In this document: in pieces, positions 51,151 to 59,955 of the stretch
How positions within the stretch are numbered: position 1 is the first letter of the stretch
Layout: each line of letters opens with the position of its first letter
DNA from: Sinorhizobium sp. A49
GTDB taxonomy: Bacteria > Pseudomonadota > Alphaproteobacteria > Rhizobiales > Rhizobiaceae
Assembly (NCBI RefSeq): GCF_002002725.1
Contig: NZ_MUNW01000050.1
Span: 1 to 64,000, forward strand
DNA: 64,000 nucleotides
Direction: 5' to 3'
Translations under genes and position numbers: made by a program
The notes under the pieces: generated by a model
Seen by the model: only the letters and a program-made list of their open reading frames with translations
The model's database searches: none
Told to the model about the DNA's origin: nothing

Positions 51151-52107
51151 TCACTTTCGATTTTGACAGGTGAGACCGCAGGAAAAGAAGCCGCATTCCT
51201 GCTGGGCGAACCGGATAATCTCGCGTCCAAGCTCCTCCTCGCGCGTGTCGAAATGCGCGACGATGGACGTGTGATTGTGGCGGTTGAGCTGCAGGAAACG
51301 CGGCGCCTTGCCCTTGCGGAGCGCATGGCGCTGGACGAATTCGGCACCATAGGCATCGATGTAGCGGTTCTCGTGCTCTGCCACGGCGACCAGCACCGGC
51401 AGGTCGCGCGTGCCCGCATGGGTCACGGGGGAGCGCGCCTCGTACGTGGCGATATCGTCCCCGAAATACTGCCGGACATTGGCGGCGTTGGGATTGTCGG
51501 CCAGTTGATCGGCGCGAAGCCGTGCGCTGATGAAGACCGCGCCCTTGACCGCGGGGCTCGCTAATCGCCCGGCTTCCGGATCATAGAGATAGCCCGCGAC
51601 ATGGCAGCCGCCGGCCGAATGACCGATGAGCAGGATGGATTGCGGATCGCCGCCGTAATCGGCGATCGAGGAGGTTATCCAGTCGATCGCCGCGGCGACG
51701 TCGCGCGCGCCCTGCGGATACTGTGCCCCGGGTGCCAGGCGGTATTCGATGTTGACGCCGACAAAGCCCTGGCGGGCGAACCAGCGCAGCACGTTGTCGT
51801 AGATCAGCCCGTCGGCGCTCTTTGATCCGCGCGTGAAGGCCCCGCCGTGAACGAAGGCAACGACATTGCGCCGGCGGCCGCCGGCGCAGGAATAGGCGCT
51901 TTCGAACACGTCCAGGCGCTGCGCGCCGTCTTCGCCATAGGGGATGTCGCGGTGTTCAGCCAGTGGCTGGCGGGCAACGCTTGCTTCGACATGCGGCCGG
52001 TAGACATCGAGCACGACCTTGCGGCTTGCCGCCAGGTCGTCGTTCCAGATGGCGCCGACGGCGTCCAGCCTCGCCTGATCCGTGACCGTCAATCCCGCAA
52101 ACCTCAT
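51151..52107 (-). CDS. Alpha/beta-hydrolase, esterase/formamidase-like
   Basis: This 318-residue hydrolase has the oxyanion loop VHGGAF, the nucleophile elbow GHSAGG and a histidine in RHNHTSIV near the C-terminus. The pattern resembles KynB-like formamidases and carboxylesterases. The start at 52107 is fixed by a very strong GGAGGTGCGGG. Its C-terminus holds an unusual CGFFSCGLTC stretch with three cysteines. It is the first gene of the esterase-DapA-RidA operon, divergent from the VOC-dehydrogenase-GntR set. Confidence 0.9.
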   Translation of the reverse strand: MRFAGLTVTDQARLDAVGAIWNDDLAASRKVVLDVYRPHVEASVARQPLAEHRDIPYGEDGAQRLDVFESAYSCAGGRRRNVVAFVHGGAFTRGSKSADGLIYDNVLRWFARQGFVGVNIEYRLAPGAQYPQGARDVAAAIDWITSSIADYGGDPQSILLIGHSAGGCHVAGYLYDPEAGRLASPAVKGAVFISARLRADQLADNPNAANVRQYFGDDIATYEARSPVTHAGTRDLPVLVAVAEHENRYIDAYGAEFVQRHALRKGKAPRFLQLNRHNHTSIVAHFDTREEELGREIIRFAQQECGFFSCGLTCQNRK

Positions 52108-52198
52108 CCCGCACCTCCATGCTGATCTGACGGCGTTTTCCGTGGACCGGCGCCGTTGTGCATTTCGATAACACCCAAAAACACACTTGACAACCATT

Positions 52199-52227
52199 TT
52201 GCATACACAGATTAGTAATTGCATACA
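52199..52227. promoter_or_regulatory. Two TTGCATACA elements between the esterase and VOC operons
   Basis: TTGCATACA occurs at 52199-52207 and again at 52219-52227, exactly 20 bases apart, two helical turns. They lie about 90 bases from the esterase start and 73 bases from the VOC start and so can serve both operons. Confidence 0.65.
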
Positions 52228-52299
52228 CGAAACGATTTGACTTCGTGTTGCGCGCCGCATGTCGCGTCGCGCTCTTCATCGACAGAAGGAAATTGACCC

Positions 52300-52704
52300 A
52301 TGGCAAAGTTGCGCCATCTCGCTATCGCGGTTTCGGATCCGGAAGCTGCAGCCCAGTTCTTCGAAAAGGCATTCGGCATGACCCGCGCCGGCCAGGCCAT
52401 GCGCGGCGTCTACATGACCGACGGCATCATGAACGTGGCCCTGCTCAATTTCGGCGAAGAGCCCGTGCCCGGCTTCGAGACCGAGAAGGACTATAACGGC
52501 CTCATCCACTTCGGCGTCTGGGTCGATTCCGTCGAGGAAACCGACCAGCTGGTGCGCGCTGCCGGCGGCTCCTACATGGCCGGCCGCAAGGAAACCAATC
52601 CGAACGTGTTCTACGAGGTCAAGTACAAGACGCCCGAAGGCATCGTCTTCGACGTCACTGAGAACGGCTGGAAGGGCGCGGTCAAGAACGTCAACGCCGC
52701 CTGA
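52300..52704 (+). CDS. VOC-family (glyoxalase-like) protein
   Basis: This 134-residue single-domain VOC protein begins MAKLRHLAIAVSDPEAAAQFFEKAFGMTRAG and has a metal-ligand-like NGLIHFGVWVDS and a closing EGIVFDVTENGWKGA. It may isomerise or cleave an intermediate of the local pathway. AAGGAA lies upstream of the ATG. The next gene is 104 bases on. Confidence 0.9.
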   Translation: MAKLRHLAIAVSDPEAAAQFFEKAFGMTRAGQAMRGVYMTDGIMNVALLNFGEEPVPGFETEKDYNGLIHFGVWVDSVEETDQLVRAAGGSYMAGRKETNPNVFYEVKYKTPEGIVFDVTENGWKGAVKNVNAA

Positions 52705-52719
52705 TCACGGCCTGTCGCG

Positions 52720-52738
52720 GCCGCGCCTCCGGCGCGGC
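52720..52738. terminator. GC-rich hairpin between the VOC and dehydrogenase genes
   Basis: GCCGCGCC and GGCGCGGC arms enclose a 3-base loop, without a U-run. It may attenuate or separate the two genes. Confidence 0.4.
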
Positions 52739-52808
52739 ACGCCACCTGCCTGAAATATCGTCGGCTCGCAGAACGGGACGACACGACAAACACATTGGAG
52801 ATACTGAC

Positions 52809-53744
52809 ATGGCGAGAAAGACGATTGTGGTTTCGATACCGGTTTCCGAAAAATGCCTGTCACGTCTGTCCAGTGCCTACGATGTGATCACGCTGCCCAA
52901 TGGCTTGGGCAGCGGATCACCGGCTCTCGACACGAGCACCGTCTGGGCGGTCGTGACCAACGGCAGCACCGGATTGTCGCAAGCCGACATGGCGCAGCTG
53001 CCGGGCCTCGATCTCGTCTGCTCCTATGGTGCCGGTTACGAAAATATCGATCTCGGAGCAGCCAGGCAGCAGGGCGTGCGCGTCACCCATGCGCCGAACA
53101 CCAACATGGAGACAGTTGCCGATCACGCGCTGGCGCTGATGCTGGCGGTCTCGCGCGACATCTGCGCCCGTGACCGGGCGCTGCGGACGGGCGCATGGGC
53201 GGCAATCCGCTCGCCCCGCCCGACGCTGTCAGGGTCAAGGCTCGGCATGATCGGGCTTGGCAATATCGGCCAGGCCATTGCCCGGCGCGGCGAAGCCTTC
53301 GGGATGACGGTGACCTACACGGCACCGGAAACCATGTCCGGGGTCGCCTGGCCGCGTGTCCCCGACGCGGTAGCGCTTGCCGGTATCAGCGACTTTCTGG
53401 TCGTTGCCTGCCCCGGCGGGCCGGCGACGCGGCACCTGGTTAACCTCGAAGTGCTGGAGGCACTCGGACCGAAGGGTTTTCTGGTCAACATTTCGCGCGG
53501 CATGGTCGTGGATACCGCGGCACTCGTTGAGGTGGTGCAGCGCGGCGGCATCGCCGGCGCCGGGCTCGATGTCTTCGAAGGCGAACCTGAGCTGCCGACA
53601 GCGCTTCGCGACCTCGACAATGTCGTCCTCACGCCGCACATGGCGGGACGCTCGCCAGCGGCAGAAGAGGCCCAGGTAACCGCCCTGTTGCACAACCTTG
53701 ACGCGGCCCGCGAGGGCCGCGCCCTGACAGCTCAACTTGCATAA
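52809..53744 (+). CDS. D-isomer-specific 2-hydroxyacid dehydrogenase
   Basis: This 311-residue NAD(P)-dependent enzyme has the Rossmann motif GLGNIGQAIARRGEAFG. Catalytic features are NISRG (Arg), VFEGEPELP (Glu) and LTPHMAG (His). It would interconvert a 2-keto acid and a D-2-hydroxyacid, such as glyoxylate or hydroxypyruvate. The position after a VOC gene and before the GntR regulator ties it to the same pathway. Confidence 0.92.
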   Translation: MARKTIVVSIPVSEKCLSRLSSAYDVITLPNGLGSGSPALDTSTVWAVVTNGSTGLSQADMAQLPGLDLVCSYGAGYENIDLGAARQQGVRVTHAPNTNMETVADHALALMLAVSRDICARDRALRTGAWAAIRSPRPTLSGSRLGMIGLGNIGQAIARRGEAFGMTVTYTAPETMSGVAWPRVPDAVALAGISDFLVVACPGGPATRHLVNLEVLEALGPKGFLVNISRGMVVDTAALVEVVQRGGIAGAGLDVFEGEPELPTALRDLDNVVLTPHMAGRSPAAEEAQVTALLHNLDAAREGRALTAQLA

Positions 53745-53825
53745 ATCCCTGGCTGTCATTAAATCGATTCCAAGCACCTTCGGCTGAAGGTCGCTCAATG
53801 TCGTGAAGACAGGAAAGCTGCGCGC

Positions 53826-54476
53826 ATGACAACTATCGCCTCTCAGATCTATCAGGCTCTGGCGGAAGAGATCGCCAAGGGTGTGATGACCCCTGGGCAG
53901 AAGCTTGAGGAAAAGATGATCGCCGAGAAATTCGGCGTTTCCCGAACCCCCGTGCGCGAAGCGATGCGCGAACTGGGCGCGCGCGGACTGATCGAGATGA
54001 ACCCTCGACGCGGCGGCATCGTCGCGCGCATCGACGTCGAGCAGATGGCCGACATGCTGGAGGCCGAATGCGAGATCGAGGCGTCCTGCGCCCGGCTGGC
54101 CGCCCAGCGCATGACGGGCATGGAGCGCGAACAGCTCTACGAACTCCATCGGCTCTATGCCGAATGCGTCGGCAACCAGGATCTCGACGGCTGCCGCGAC
54201 ATCAATCGCAAGTTCCACGACGCGATCTGCCGCGGCGCCCACAACACCACGATCGCCGCCATGGCGGTCGAGCTCAGGGTCAGGCTGGCGCCGTTCCGCC
54301 AGCACCAGGCGGGTCCTGCCGACGTACGGTTGCAGCAGTCGCTCGACGAGCACCAGAAGATCGTCGATGCCATCCGTGCCAACGACGCCGCCGGCGCCTA
54401 TGCCGCCCTTTCCGAGCACAATGCCCGCCTGAGCGCTGGCGTCATGCGACGGTTTACGGCAGCAGCTAGCAAATAG
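53826..54476 (+). CDS. GntR-family transcriptional regulator with FCD domain
   Basis: This 216-residue regulator has an N-terminal winged helix (IYQALAEEIAKGVMTPGQKLEEKMIAEKFGVSRTPVREAMRELGARGLIEM) and a C-terminal FCD domain, where Asp/His residues such as CRDINRKFHDAI can hold a metal and a carboxylate effector. It is the only transcription factor within 43.2-55.9 kb. It is the leading candidate for binding the TTGCATACA-type elements. Confidence 0.92.
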   Translation: MTTIASQIYQALAEEIAKGVMTPGQKLEEKMIAEKFGVSRTPVREAMRELGARGLIEMNPRRGGIVARIDVEQMADMLEAECEIEASCARLAAQRMTGMEREQLYELHRLYAECVGNQDLDGCRDINRKFHDAICRGAHNTTIAAMAVELRVRLAPFRQHQAGPADVRLQQSLDEHQKIVDAIRANDAAGAYAALSEHNARLSAGVMRRFTAAASK

Positions 54477-54885
54477 TCTCGCCCGCCGGCATTTGCGGAT
54501 CTGAACCGGTCGCGGGGCGAACCCGCTTGCGCGGCCTCTCGCGGGCTGGTTGACCCATCAACCCATGGCTTTGCCTGGCTGCGCGTCGACGCTGCCCCGT
54601 CTGCCTTGGTCGACCATCAGACAGCGCCAGTTCCCGGCGCTGCTTTCGCTCGTCTTCGTCCCATCATCCTGAATTTCCTGACGCTGCGGCCGCTTGCCGG
54701 GGCATGTCGGGGGCGTCACTCAAGGTGGGCTTTCTCCAATGCGCGCCAACTTCCAGATGTGCAAATTTATGTGTTTGCATTCCTGCGATGATCTGTGCAT
54801 ACATAATAGCCGTATTGAATGCACAAAGATCGGCGCGCCACAACGCCCCGACGAAATTCATGACCCGAGTTCTGGAGGAGAAATC
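54477..54885. promoter_or_regulatory. Promoter region of the lone sugar-binding protein gene
   Basis: This 409-base stretch has no convincing gene. Its right part is AT-rich and holds the TGCATACA element. The left part is GC-rich with no clear hairpin terminator. Confidence 0.5.
54794..54825. promoter_or_regulatory. TGCATACA-containing inverted repeat upstream of the binding protein
   Basis: TGTGCAT (54794-54800) and ATGCACA (54819-54825) are arms of an inverted repeat with an 18-base spacer. The left arm continues into TGCATACA, matching the elements at 48263, 52199 and 52219. Confidence 0.55.
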
Positions 54886-55839
54886 ATGGGCAGGAATGCA
54901 CGATATATGACGTTGGTTCTGGCAGTCGCCACTGTCGGCGCGCTGGCCACTCCCGCTTCAGCCGAAACGCAGAAGACGATCGGGGTGACGGTCCCCTATT
55001 TCGCCTCGCCGTTCTGGAAGGCCGGGTTGTACGGCGTTGAAACGGCGGGCAAGGAGAAGGGCTACGCCGTCATCAAGGGAGATGCCAAAGACAAGGCCGA
55101 ACTGCAGATCGAGCAGATCCGCGGCTTCATCGACAAGAAGGTTGCCGCCATCATTATCGGCGCTGCCGACGCCGTGGCCGTGGCGCCGGCCGTCGAGGAA
55201 GCCATCGACAAGGGCATCCCTGTCATCGCGCTTTCGGTTCCGCCGAAGTCCGACCGGCTGACGTCCTTCGTCGGTGCCGACAACATCGGCATGGGGCGGC
55301 TGCAGGGCATCTGCCTCGGCCGGGCAATCGGCGGCAAGGGTGAAGTCGGCCTCTTCGCCGGCCCGGACGAGATCTGGGCGAAGCTCCGCGTCACCGGCTT
55401 CAAGAACACGATCGAGGCTGATTTCCCCGACATCAAGATCGTCGCGGAAAAGGCAGGCGGAACAAAGGATGCCGGCGTTGCTGTCGCCGAATGGGCCAAG
55501 GCCTATCCCGGCATGCACGGCATCTTCACCGCAGCAGACACGATGGCGGTGGAATCGATCAAGTCGCTCGACGAAGCCAAGGCCATGGACAAGTTCAAGG
55601 TATCCACCTCGAACCTGAACGACGAGGCACGCGCAGCGCTCGACAATGGCACGTTGACCTGCGCGTCGCTGCAGCCCGCGGTTTCGATGGGACGCGACGC
55701 AATGCGCGAAGCCACAGCCGCGATCGAAGGCGGCAAGGTGCTCGGGCGGATCGAAGCGCCGGCACTGCTGGTCACCCGGGAGAAGGTGGCCTCCTACGAC
55801 TTCAGCAAGATCATCGCTCCGGCCGATTACCAGCCCTAA
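54886..55839 (+). CDS. Lone ribose-type ABC transporter binding protein
   Basis: This 317-residue protein has a signal peptide (YMTLVLAVATVGALATPASAET) and the Peripla_BP_4 fold: IGVTVPYFASPFWKAGLYGVETAGKEKGYAVIKGDAKDKAELQIEQIRGFIDKKVAAIIIGAADAVAV. GGAGGAG precedes the ATG. No permease or ATPase adjoins it on this strand. It may share the permease-ATPase pair at 56.9-59.9 kb, or act as a sensor. The TGCATACA element suggests co-regulation with the catabolic genes to its left. Confidence 0.92.
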   Translation: MGRNARYMTLVLAVATVGALATPASAETQKTIGVTVPYFASPFWKAGLYGVETAGKEKGYAVIKGDAKDKAELQIEQIRGFIDKKVAAIIIGAADAVAVAPAVEEAIDKGIPVIALSVPPKSDRLTSFVGADNIGMGRLQGICLGRAIGGKGEVGLFAGPDEIWAKLRVTGFKNTIEADFPDIKIVAEKAGGTKDAGVAVAEWAKAYPGMHGIFTAADTMAVESIKSLDEAKAMDKFKVSTSNLNDEARAALDNGTLTCASLQPAVSMGRDAMREATAAIEGGKVLGRIEAPALLVTREKVASYDFSKIIAPADYQP

Positions 55840-55875
55840 GCATCCACGGTCTTTCGAAGACAAGCGCAAAATCGA

Positions 55876-55903
55876 CAGGGCCCGGCCAAGCCGGGCCCTG
55901 TTT
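55876..55903 (+). terminator. Terminator after the lone binding protein gene
   Basis: CAGGGCCCGGC and GCCGGGCCCTG arms enclose a 3-base loop, followed by TTTG. The stem is long and GC-rich. Confidence 0.8.
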
Positions 55904-56048
55904 GCATGTGCGGCTTGGCCGCGCGCGCCATCAACGTTCAAAGCCTGGAACGACTTGCGGATGAATGCAACTTATGCGCTACTCGGCCCATCGAGAGCGC
56001 TGATTCACCGGTGCGCAACCGGGTGCAATCGAGTGGAATTTGGGGAAA

Positions 56049-56750
56049 ATGGGCTTCGTTTCTGCCGTGGCACTCTGCCTGCCGAACGTGGCGTTCAAGC
56101 GCGCGGCCATGCGGCGTCTCGCGGCACAGGTCTCGCCGGAGATCGCAACAGCGATCTGGCGTGACGCACAAATCCTCCAGCGCGATCTCAAACGGCAGCG
56201 ACCGAAGCATTCGGCGGGCGTCAATCTTCTGCTGCGTTACATGGAGTGGGATTGCGCGCTCTATCGCGCCGCGCGGGAACAGGGTCTCAGCCGTGACAGA
56301 GCCGGGGCGTTGATCGAAGAGATCAACTGGGATCTGTTCAAGGCGCCGATCGGATCGGCTTTCCGCGTGACGCGCCTGCTCACCCGTCGGATGCAAACCC
56401 GAATCCGCCGGATGCTGGACGCCATGTTCGCGCTGGTTTTCACCGCCCCATTCAAGCGATCACGAACGCCGTCGGGAGAAGGGCTCGTGTTTGATGTCCT
56501 CGCATGCCCGCTGGCAGCCTATTTCAAGCAGCAAGGCGTTCCCGAGCTCACGCGCCATGCCGCCTGCAGCCTGGACTATCGGATGGCGGCGCAATGGGGT
56601 GCTGTCCTTCATCGCAAGCAGACCATTGCCGAAGGCGCTCCCCATTGCGACTTTCGCTTCACCCTCCAAAGCGGCAATGGAGCTGAGTCGGTTTTGTCGC
56701 CCGAACCTTGCAAAGTCTCGCAAACGCACAAAGCGCGTCGCGATTTCTAG
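56049..56750 (+). CDS. L-2-amino-thiazoline-4-carboxylic acid hydrolase-like protein
   Basis: This 233-residue protein matches the ATC-hydrolase family by its C-terminal half: VFDVLACPLAAYFKQQGVPELTRHAACSLDYRMAAQWGAVLHRKQTIAEGAPHCDFRF, with conserved cysteines and histidines. In Pseudomonas the enzyme opens 2-aminothiazoline-4-carboxylate in cysteine production; many relatives have unknown roles. The ATG at 56049 is chosen; a TTG at 56040 is in frame. The gene stands alone, and the N-terminal half is rich in arginine. Confidence 0.8.
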   Translation: MGFVSAVALCLPNVAFKRAAMRRLAAQVSPEIATAIWRDAQILQRDLKRQRPKHSAGVNLLLRYMEWDCALYRAAREQGLSRDRAGALIEEINWDLFKAPIGSAFRVTRLLTRRMQTRIRRMLDAMFALVFTAPFKRSRTPSGEGLVFDVLACPLAAYFKQQGVPELTRHAACSLDYRMAAQWGAVLHRKQTIAEGAPHCDFRFTLQSGNGAESVLSPEPCKVSQTHKARRDF

Positions 56751-56941
56751 GATTCGCTTCCCGCGCCTTAAGCTGTTGTGCCTGCATATGTCGCGATCGC
56801 AAAACCGGTGCGCACGTTTGCGGCGACGACACGCTATAGCGGCTCACCGAGAACCACGGCGCCGGTCACGAACCGGCGCTCCTTGCGGCTCACCCGTCGC
56901 CGAGATCCGCCCGGCCGTGCAGACAGCCGCCGGCTTCTTGG

Positions 56942-57703
56942 CTAGCTGTGCTGCAAACCGGTTATCATCGCGATGATCTCGTTCTTGTCGGTCTTGGCGG
57001 TTTCGCGCACGCCGATCTGCTTGCCGCGCCGCAGGACACAGATGCGGTCCGACAATTTGAACACCTGGTCAAGACTGTGACTGATGATCAGGACGCCGAT
57101 GTTACGGCTCTTCAGCGACTGCACGATTTCCTCGACCTTGGCCGTTTCGGCAACTCCGAGCGCTGCCGTCGGCTCATCGAGCAGAATGAGCTTGCTTGCC
57201 CAATGGGTGGCACGCGCGATCGCCACGCCCTGGCGCTGTCCGCCGGAGAGATCCCGGATCGTCGCATGGGCTGACGGGATGCGAACATCCAGCTCCTTCA
57301 CGAGCTTGTCGGTCTCGTCGATCATCCGTCGACGGTCCAGCAGGCCGAAGCGGTTTGTCGGCTCGCGGCCAAGGAACATGTTCATGTAGACGCTCTGCTG
57401 ATCGGCGAGCGCAAGGTCCTGATAGACGACCTCGATGCCGTGCGCCCGCGCCATCGTGGCGTTCGACATGGTCACCGTTTCGCCCTCGATCGTCATCGTT
57501 CCGGACGTCGGCGGATGGACGCCGGAGATGATCTTGATCAGCGTCGACTTGCCGGCACCATTGTCGCCGACAAGCGCCACGATCTCGCCGGGATAGACCT
57601 CGAGCGAAAAGTTCTCGATGGCAACAATGCCACCAAAGGACTTGCGGATGTCCTGCAGCCGAAGAACCGGCGCACTCTGTGTGGCTTCTGCATTCACAGT
57701 CAT
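56942..57703 (-). CDS. Sugar ABC transporter ATP-binding protein, single-domain (FrcA-like)
   Basis: This 253-residue ATPase has Walker A GDNGAGKST, signature LSGGQRQGVAIARA and Walker B KLILLDEPTAALGV. It has only one ATPase domain, unlike the two-domain RbsA type, which resembles FrcA of the rhizobial fructose importer. The start at 57703 is chosen by homology. It is the last gene of a minus-strand operon that starts beyond the right edge. Confidence 0.93.
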   Translation of the reverse strand: MTVNAEATQSAPVLRLQDIRKSFGGIVAIENFSLEVYPGEIVALVGDNGAGKSTLIKIISGVHPPTSGTMTIEGETVTMSNATMARAHGIEVVYQDLALADQQSVYMNMFLGREPTNRFGLLDRRRMIDETDKLVKELDVRIPSAHATIRDLSGGQRQGVAIARATHWASKLILLDEPTAALGVAETAKVEEIVQSLKSRNIGVLIISHSLDQVFKLSDRICVLRRGKQIGVRETAKTDKNEIIAMITGLQHS

Positions 57704-57713
57704 GCTCGTTCTC

Positions 57714-58913
57714 CTAAACCGGCCAGGCGGCGGTTTCGCCGAACCCGTTTTCGATTGTTTCGACAACCGGCTCGCCCTTGGCGATGCCGGACACGCCGAC
57801 GACATAGGCACGCGTCACGAACGCCTGGCCGCGGAAGCCGAACACTGCTGTGTCGCCGGGCTTGGGTGCGGCAGCACCGGTCGCGTCAATCATCGCATAA
57901 TAGTCGATGGCCGAAGGTGGCGGCACCTCGACACTGCGTAGCGCGTCGGCAGCCGTGGTGGGCTCAGCGCCGACAATCGCTTTGACGTCATAGGGCGGGA
58001 ACACCGGATCGATGTAGAAGCCGCCACCAAAACAATAGGCCTTGCCACCCGACAGATGCGACACCTCGGTCAGATAGAGCACTGCCGGGACTTCCGGCAG
58101 ATCCTCCATCGCATGTAGGGCGGTCGTGCCGTGCAGGCCGTTGCCAGGTTCACATTGTGTCGCACCTGCCTCCGCAAGTGCCGCAAGCATGACACTCGAC
58201 GTGGTTCCAGGGGCATTGACTTCGATGTCCTTGCGGCCGGCCCTGGCAAGGGTCTCCGCTGCCCTCGAAAGGGTGGCAAGGTTGTGCGTCGGCAGCACCT
58301 TGCGTGTGGCAAGATCAAAGAGCAGGGCCGGAAAGGTCGTGATACCCGCGAACCGACCGCCATCAAGCGCATCCAGCCGGTCGGCGACAGCAGCGACCTC
58401 GCTGGCATCATATCCGCCTTCATGGCCGCGATAAAACGTATCCCCCTCGGCGCGAATGCGCGCCAGGAGACCCTGCGTTCGTCCTGCAGCCTTCGCACCC
58501 GCCGACGCTTCTGCGGCCTTGGTGTCATTGAAGACCGTCCAGTATTCGGGTTCGAAGCGCTTGGATGCCGCTGCCGCTTCATGGCGTGCGACTTGCTGCA
58601 GATGGCCGAGGTGGGCGAGCTTCAGACCGGCATTGTGGGTTGCCCGCGCGCAGGCCATATCCACCGCCACGGCCCGCTCGATACCGCCACGCTTGACCGC
58701 ACGGCAGAAGGAGCTCGACCGGCCGACCTGTTTCGTCATCGCGAAGGTCTTCAGCCCCAGGCGAGCCGCTTCATCGCTCAGAATGCGGGCGTTGCGTTCG
58801 ACCGCGTCCAGGTCGAGCACGTAGGCGTTGGCAGGGATTTTACCCTGCTGATGCAGGGCCATTGCAGCCTCGATGAAGGCGGGGTTGCGGCGGCGCAAAA
58901 CGTCGAGAAACAT
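57714..58913 (-). CDS. PLP-dependent alanine-racemase-like protein, YhfX type
   Basis: This 399-residue protein has an alanine racemase N-terminal barrel. AYVLDLDAVERNARILSDEAARLGLKTFAMTKQVGR contains the lysine expected to hold PLP, and EVNAPGTTSSVMLAALAEAGATQCEPGNGLHG supplies the phosphate-binding region. The C-terminal domain resembles YhfX. It might racemise or eliminate an amino acid or hydroxyamino acid carried by the importer or released by the M20 deacylase. It lies between the permease and ATPase genes. Confidence 0.85.
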   Translation of the reverse strand: MFLDVLRRRNPAFIEAAMALHQQGKIPANAYVLDLDAVERNARILSDEAARLGLKTFAMTKQVGRSSSFCRAVKRGGIERAVAVDMACARATHNAGLKLAHLGHLQQVARHEAAAASKRFEPEYWTVFNDTKAAEASAGAKAAGRTQGLLARIRAEGDTFYRGHEGGYDASEVAAVADRLDALDGGRFAGITTFPALLFDLATRKVLPTHNLATLSRAAETLARAGRKDIEVNAPGTTSSVMLAALAEAGATQCEPGNGLHGTTALHAMEDLPEVPAVLYLTEVSHLSGGKAYCFGGGFYIDPVFPPYDVKAIVGAEPTTAADALRSVEVPPPSAIDYYAMIDATGAAAPKPGDTAVFGFRGQAFVTRAYVVGVSGIAKGEPVVETIENGFGETAAWPV

Positions 58914-58926
58914 GGTGGATCTTCCT

Positions 58927-59904
58927 TCAGCGGGATTTTTCGCGCAGCGATACCGCGACCGCCGCAAGGATGATGAGACCGCGAACGATCATCTGGTCGG
59001 AGACGGACAGGCCCATCAGGATCAACCCATTGTTCAACATGCCCATCATCAGCGAGCCGACCAATGCCCCGATGATCGAGCCCTTGCCGCCATTGAGCAA
59101 CGTGCCGCCGACGATGACGGCCGCGATGACCGTCATGAGATCGGTCTCGCCGAGCGTGTATTTCGCCGCCTGCAGACGGCCGGCGTAGAGCAGACCGGCA
59201 AGGCCGGCGAGGCCGCCGCTGATCATCAGGACGGTGAGCCGGATACGCGGCACGCTGATGCCGGACACGCCCGCTGCACGGCTGTTGTCGCCGACGGCAA
59301 GCACATGCGCGCCGAAACGGGTTTCACGGTAGATAAGATGACCGATCGCGACGGCGATCACCGTCCACCAGATCAGCGAGGGGATGCCGAGGAATGCACC
59401 GGAGCCGAAAAAACCGGTGAAGGTACCATTCGTGACCGGAATCGACCGCAGATCGGTCATCGAGCGCGACACGCCGGCAAAAAGCCCCAACGTCGCCAAG
59501 GTGACCAGAAACGAGGGCAGCTTCACATAGGCGACCAGCACGCCATTCAGCAACCCGACCAGCAAGCCAGCACCGAGCCCGGCGAGTACGCCGGCGACCA
59601 GCCCGTAGTCGTTCATCGTCACGGCTGCGGCAAGCGCCGAGACCGCCACGGTCGAGCCGATCGACAGGTCGATTTCTCCAGCCGACATGACGAAAACCAG
59701 ACCGATCGCCATGATCGTCGCCGGCGCCGTCTGCAGCACGATGTTCGACAGGTTGCGGACGGTCAGAAAACCGCTGTCTTTCAAGACGATGGCGAAGAAC
59801 AGGAAAATCGCCAGAAAGCCGAAATAGACGACGTATTGTTGCAGGTTTATGCGGTTGGCAAAGCCATTCGGCCTGCCTGACGCAGCGGTATTGGCACTGG
59901 GCAT
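58927..59904 (-). CDS. Ribose/fructose-type ABC transporter permease (FrcC-like)
   Basis: This 325-residue permease has about nine to ten helices and the family motif IGLVFVMSAGEIDLSIGSTVAVSALAAAVTM, followed by RETRFGAHVLAVGDNSRAAGVSGISVPR and GETDLMTVIAAVIVGGTLLNGGKGS. It pairs with the single-domain ATPase two genes on and with two different binding proteins upstream. Confidence 0.94.
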   Translation of the reverse strand: MPSANTAASGRPNGFANRINLQQYVVYFGFLAIFLFFAIVLKDSGFLTVRNLSNIVLQTAPATIMAIGLVFVMSAGEIDLSIGSTVAVSALAAAVTMNDYGLVAGVLAGLGAGLLVGLLNGVLVAYVKLPSFLVTLATLGLFAGVSRSMTDLRSIPVTNGTFTGFFGSGAFLGIPSLIWWTVIAVAIGHLIYRETRFGAHVLAVGDNSRAAGVSGISVPRIRLTVLMISGGLAGLAGLLYAGRLQAAKYTLGETDLMTVIAAVIVGGTLLNGGKGSIIGALVGSLMMGMLNNGLILMGLSVSDQMIVRGLIILAAVAVSLREKSR

Positions 59905-59955
59905 CCTATTTCCTCCAGAAGGCAGCAGGGAGACAGGCGCCCCCTGCGGCAGGCA

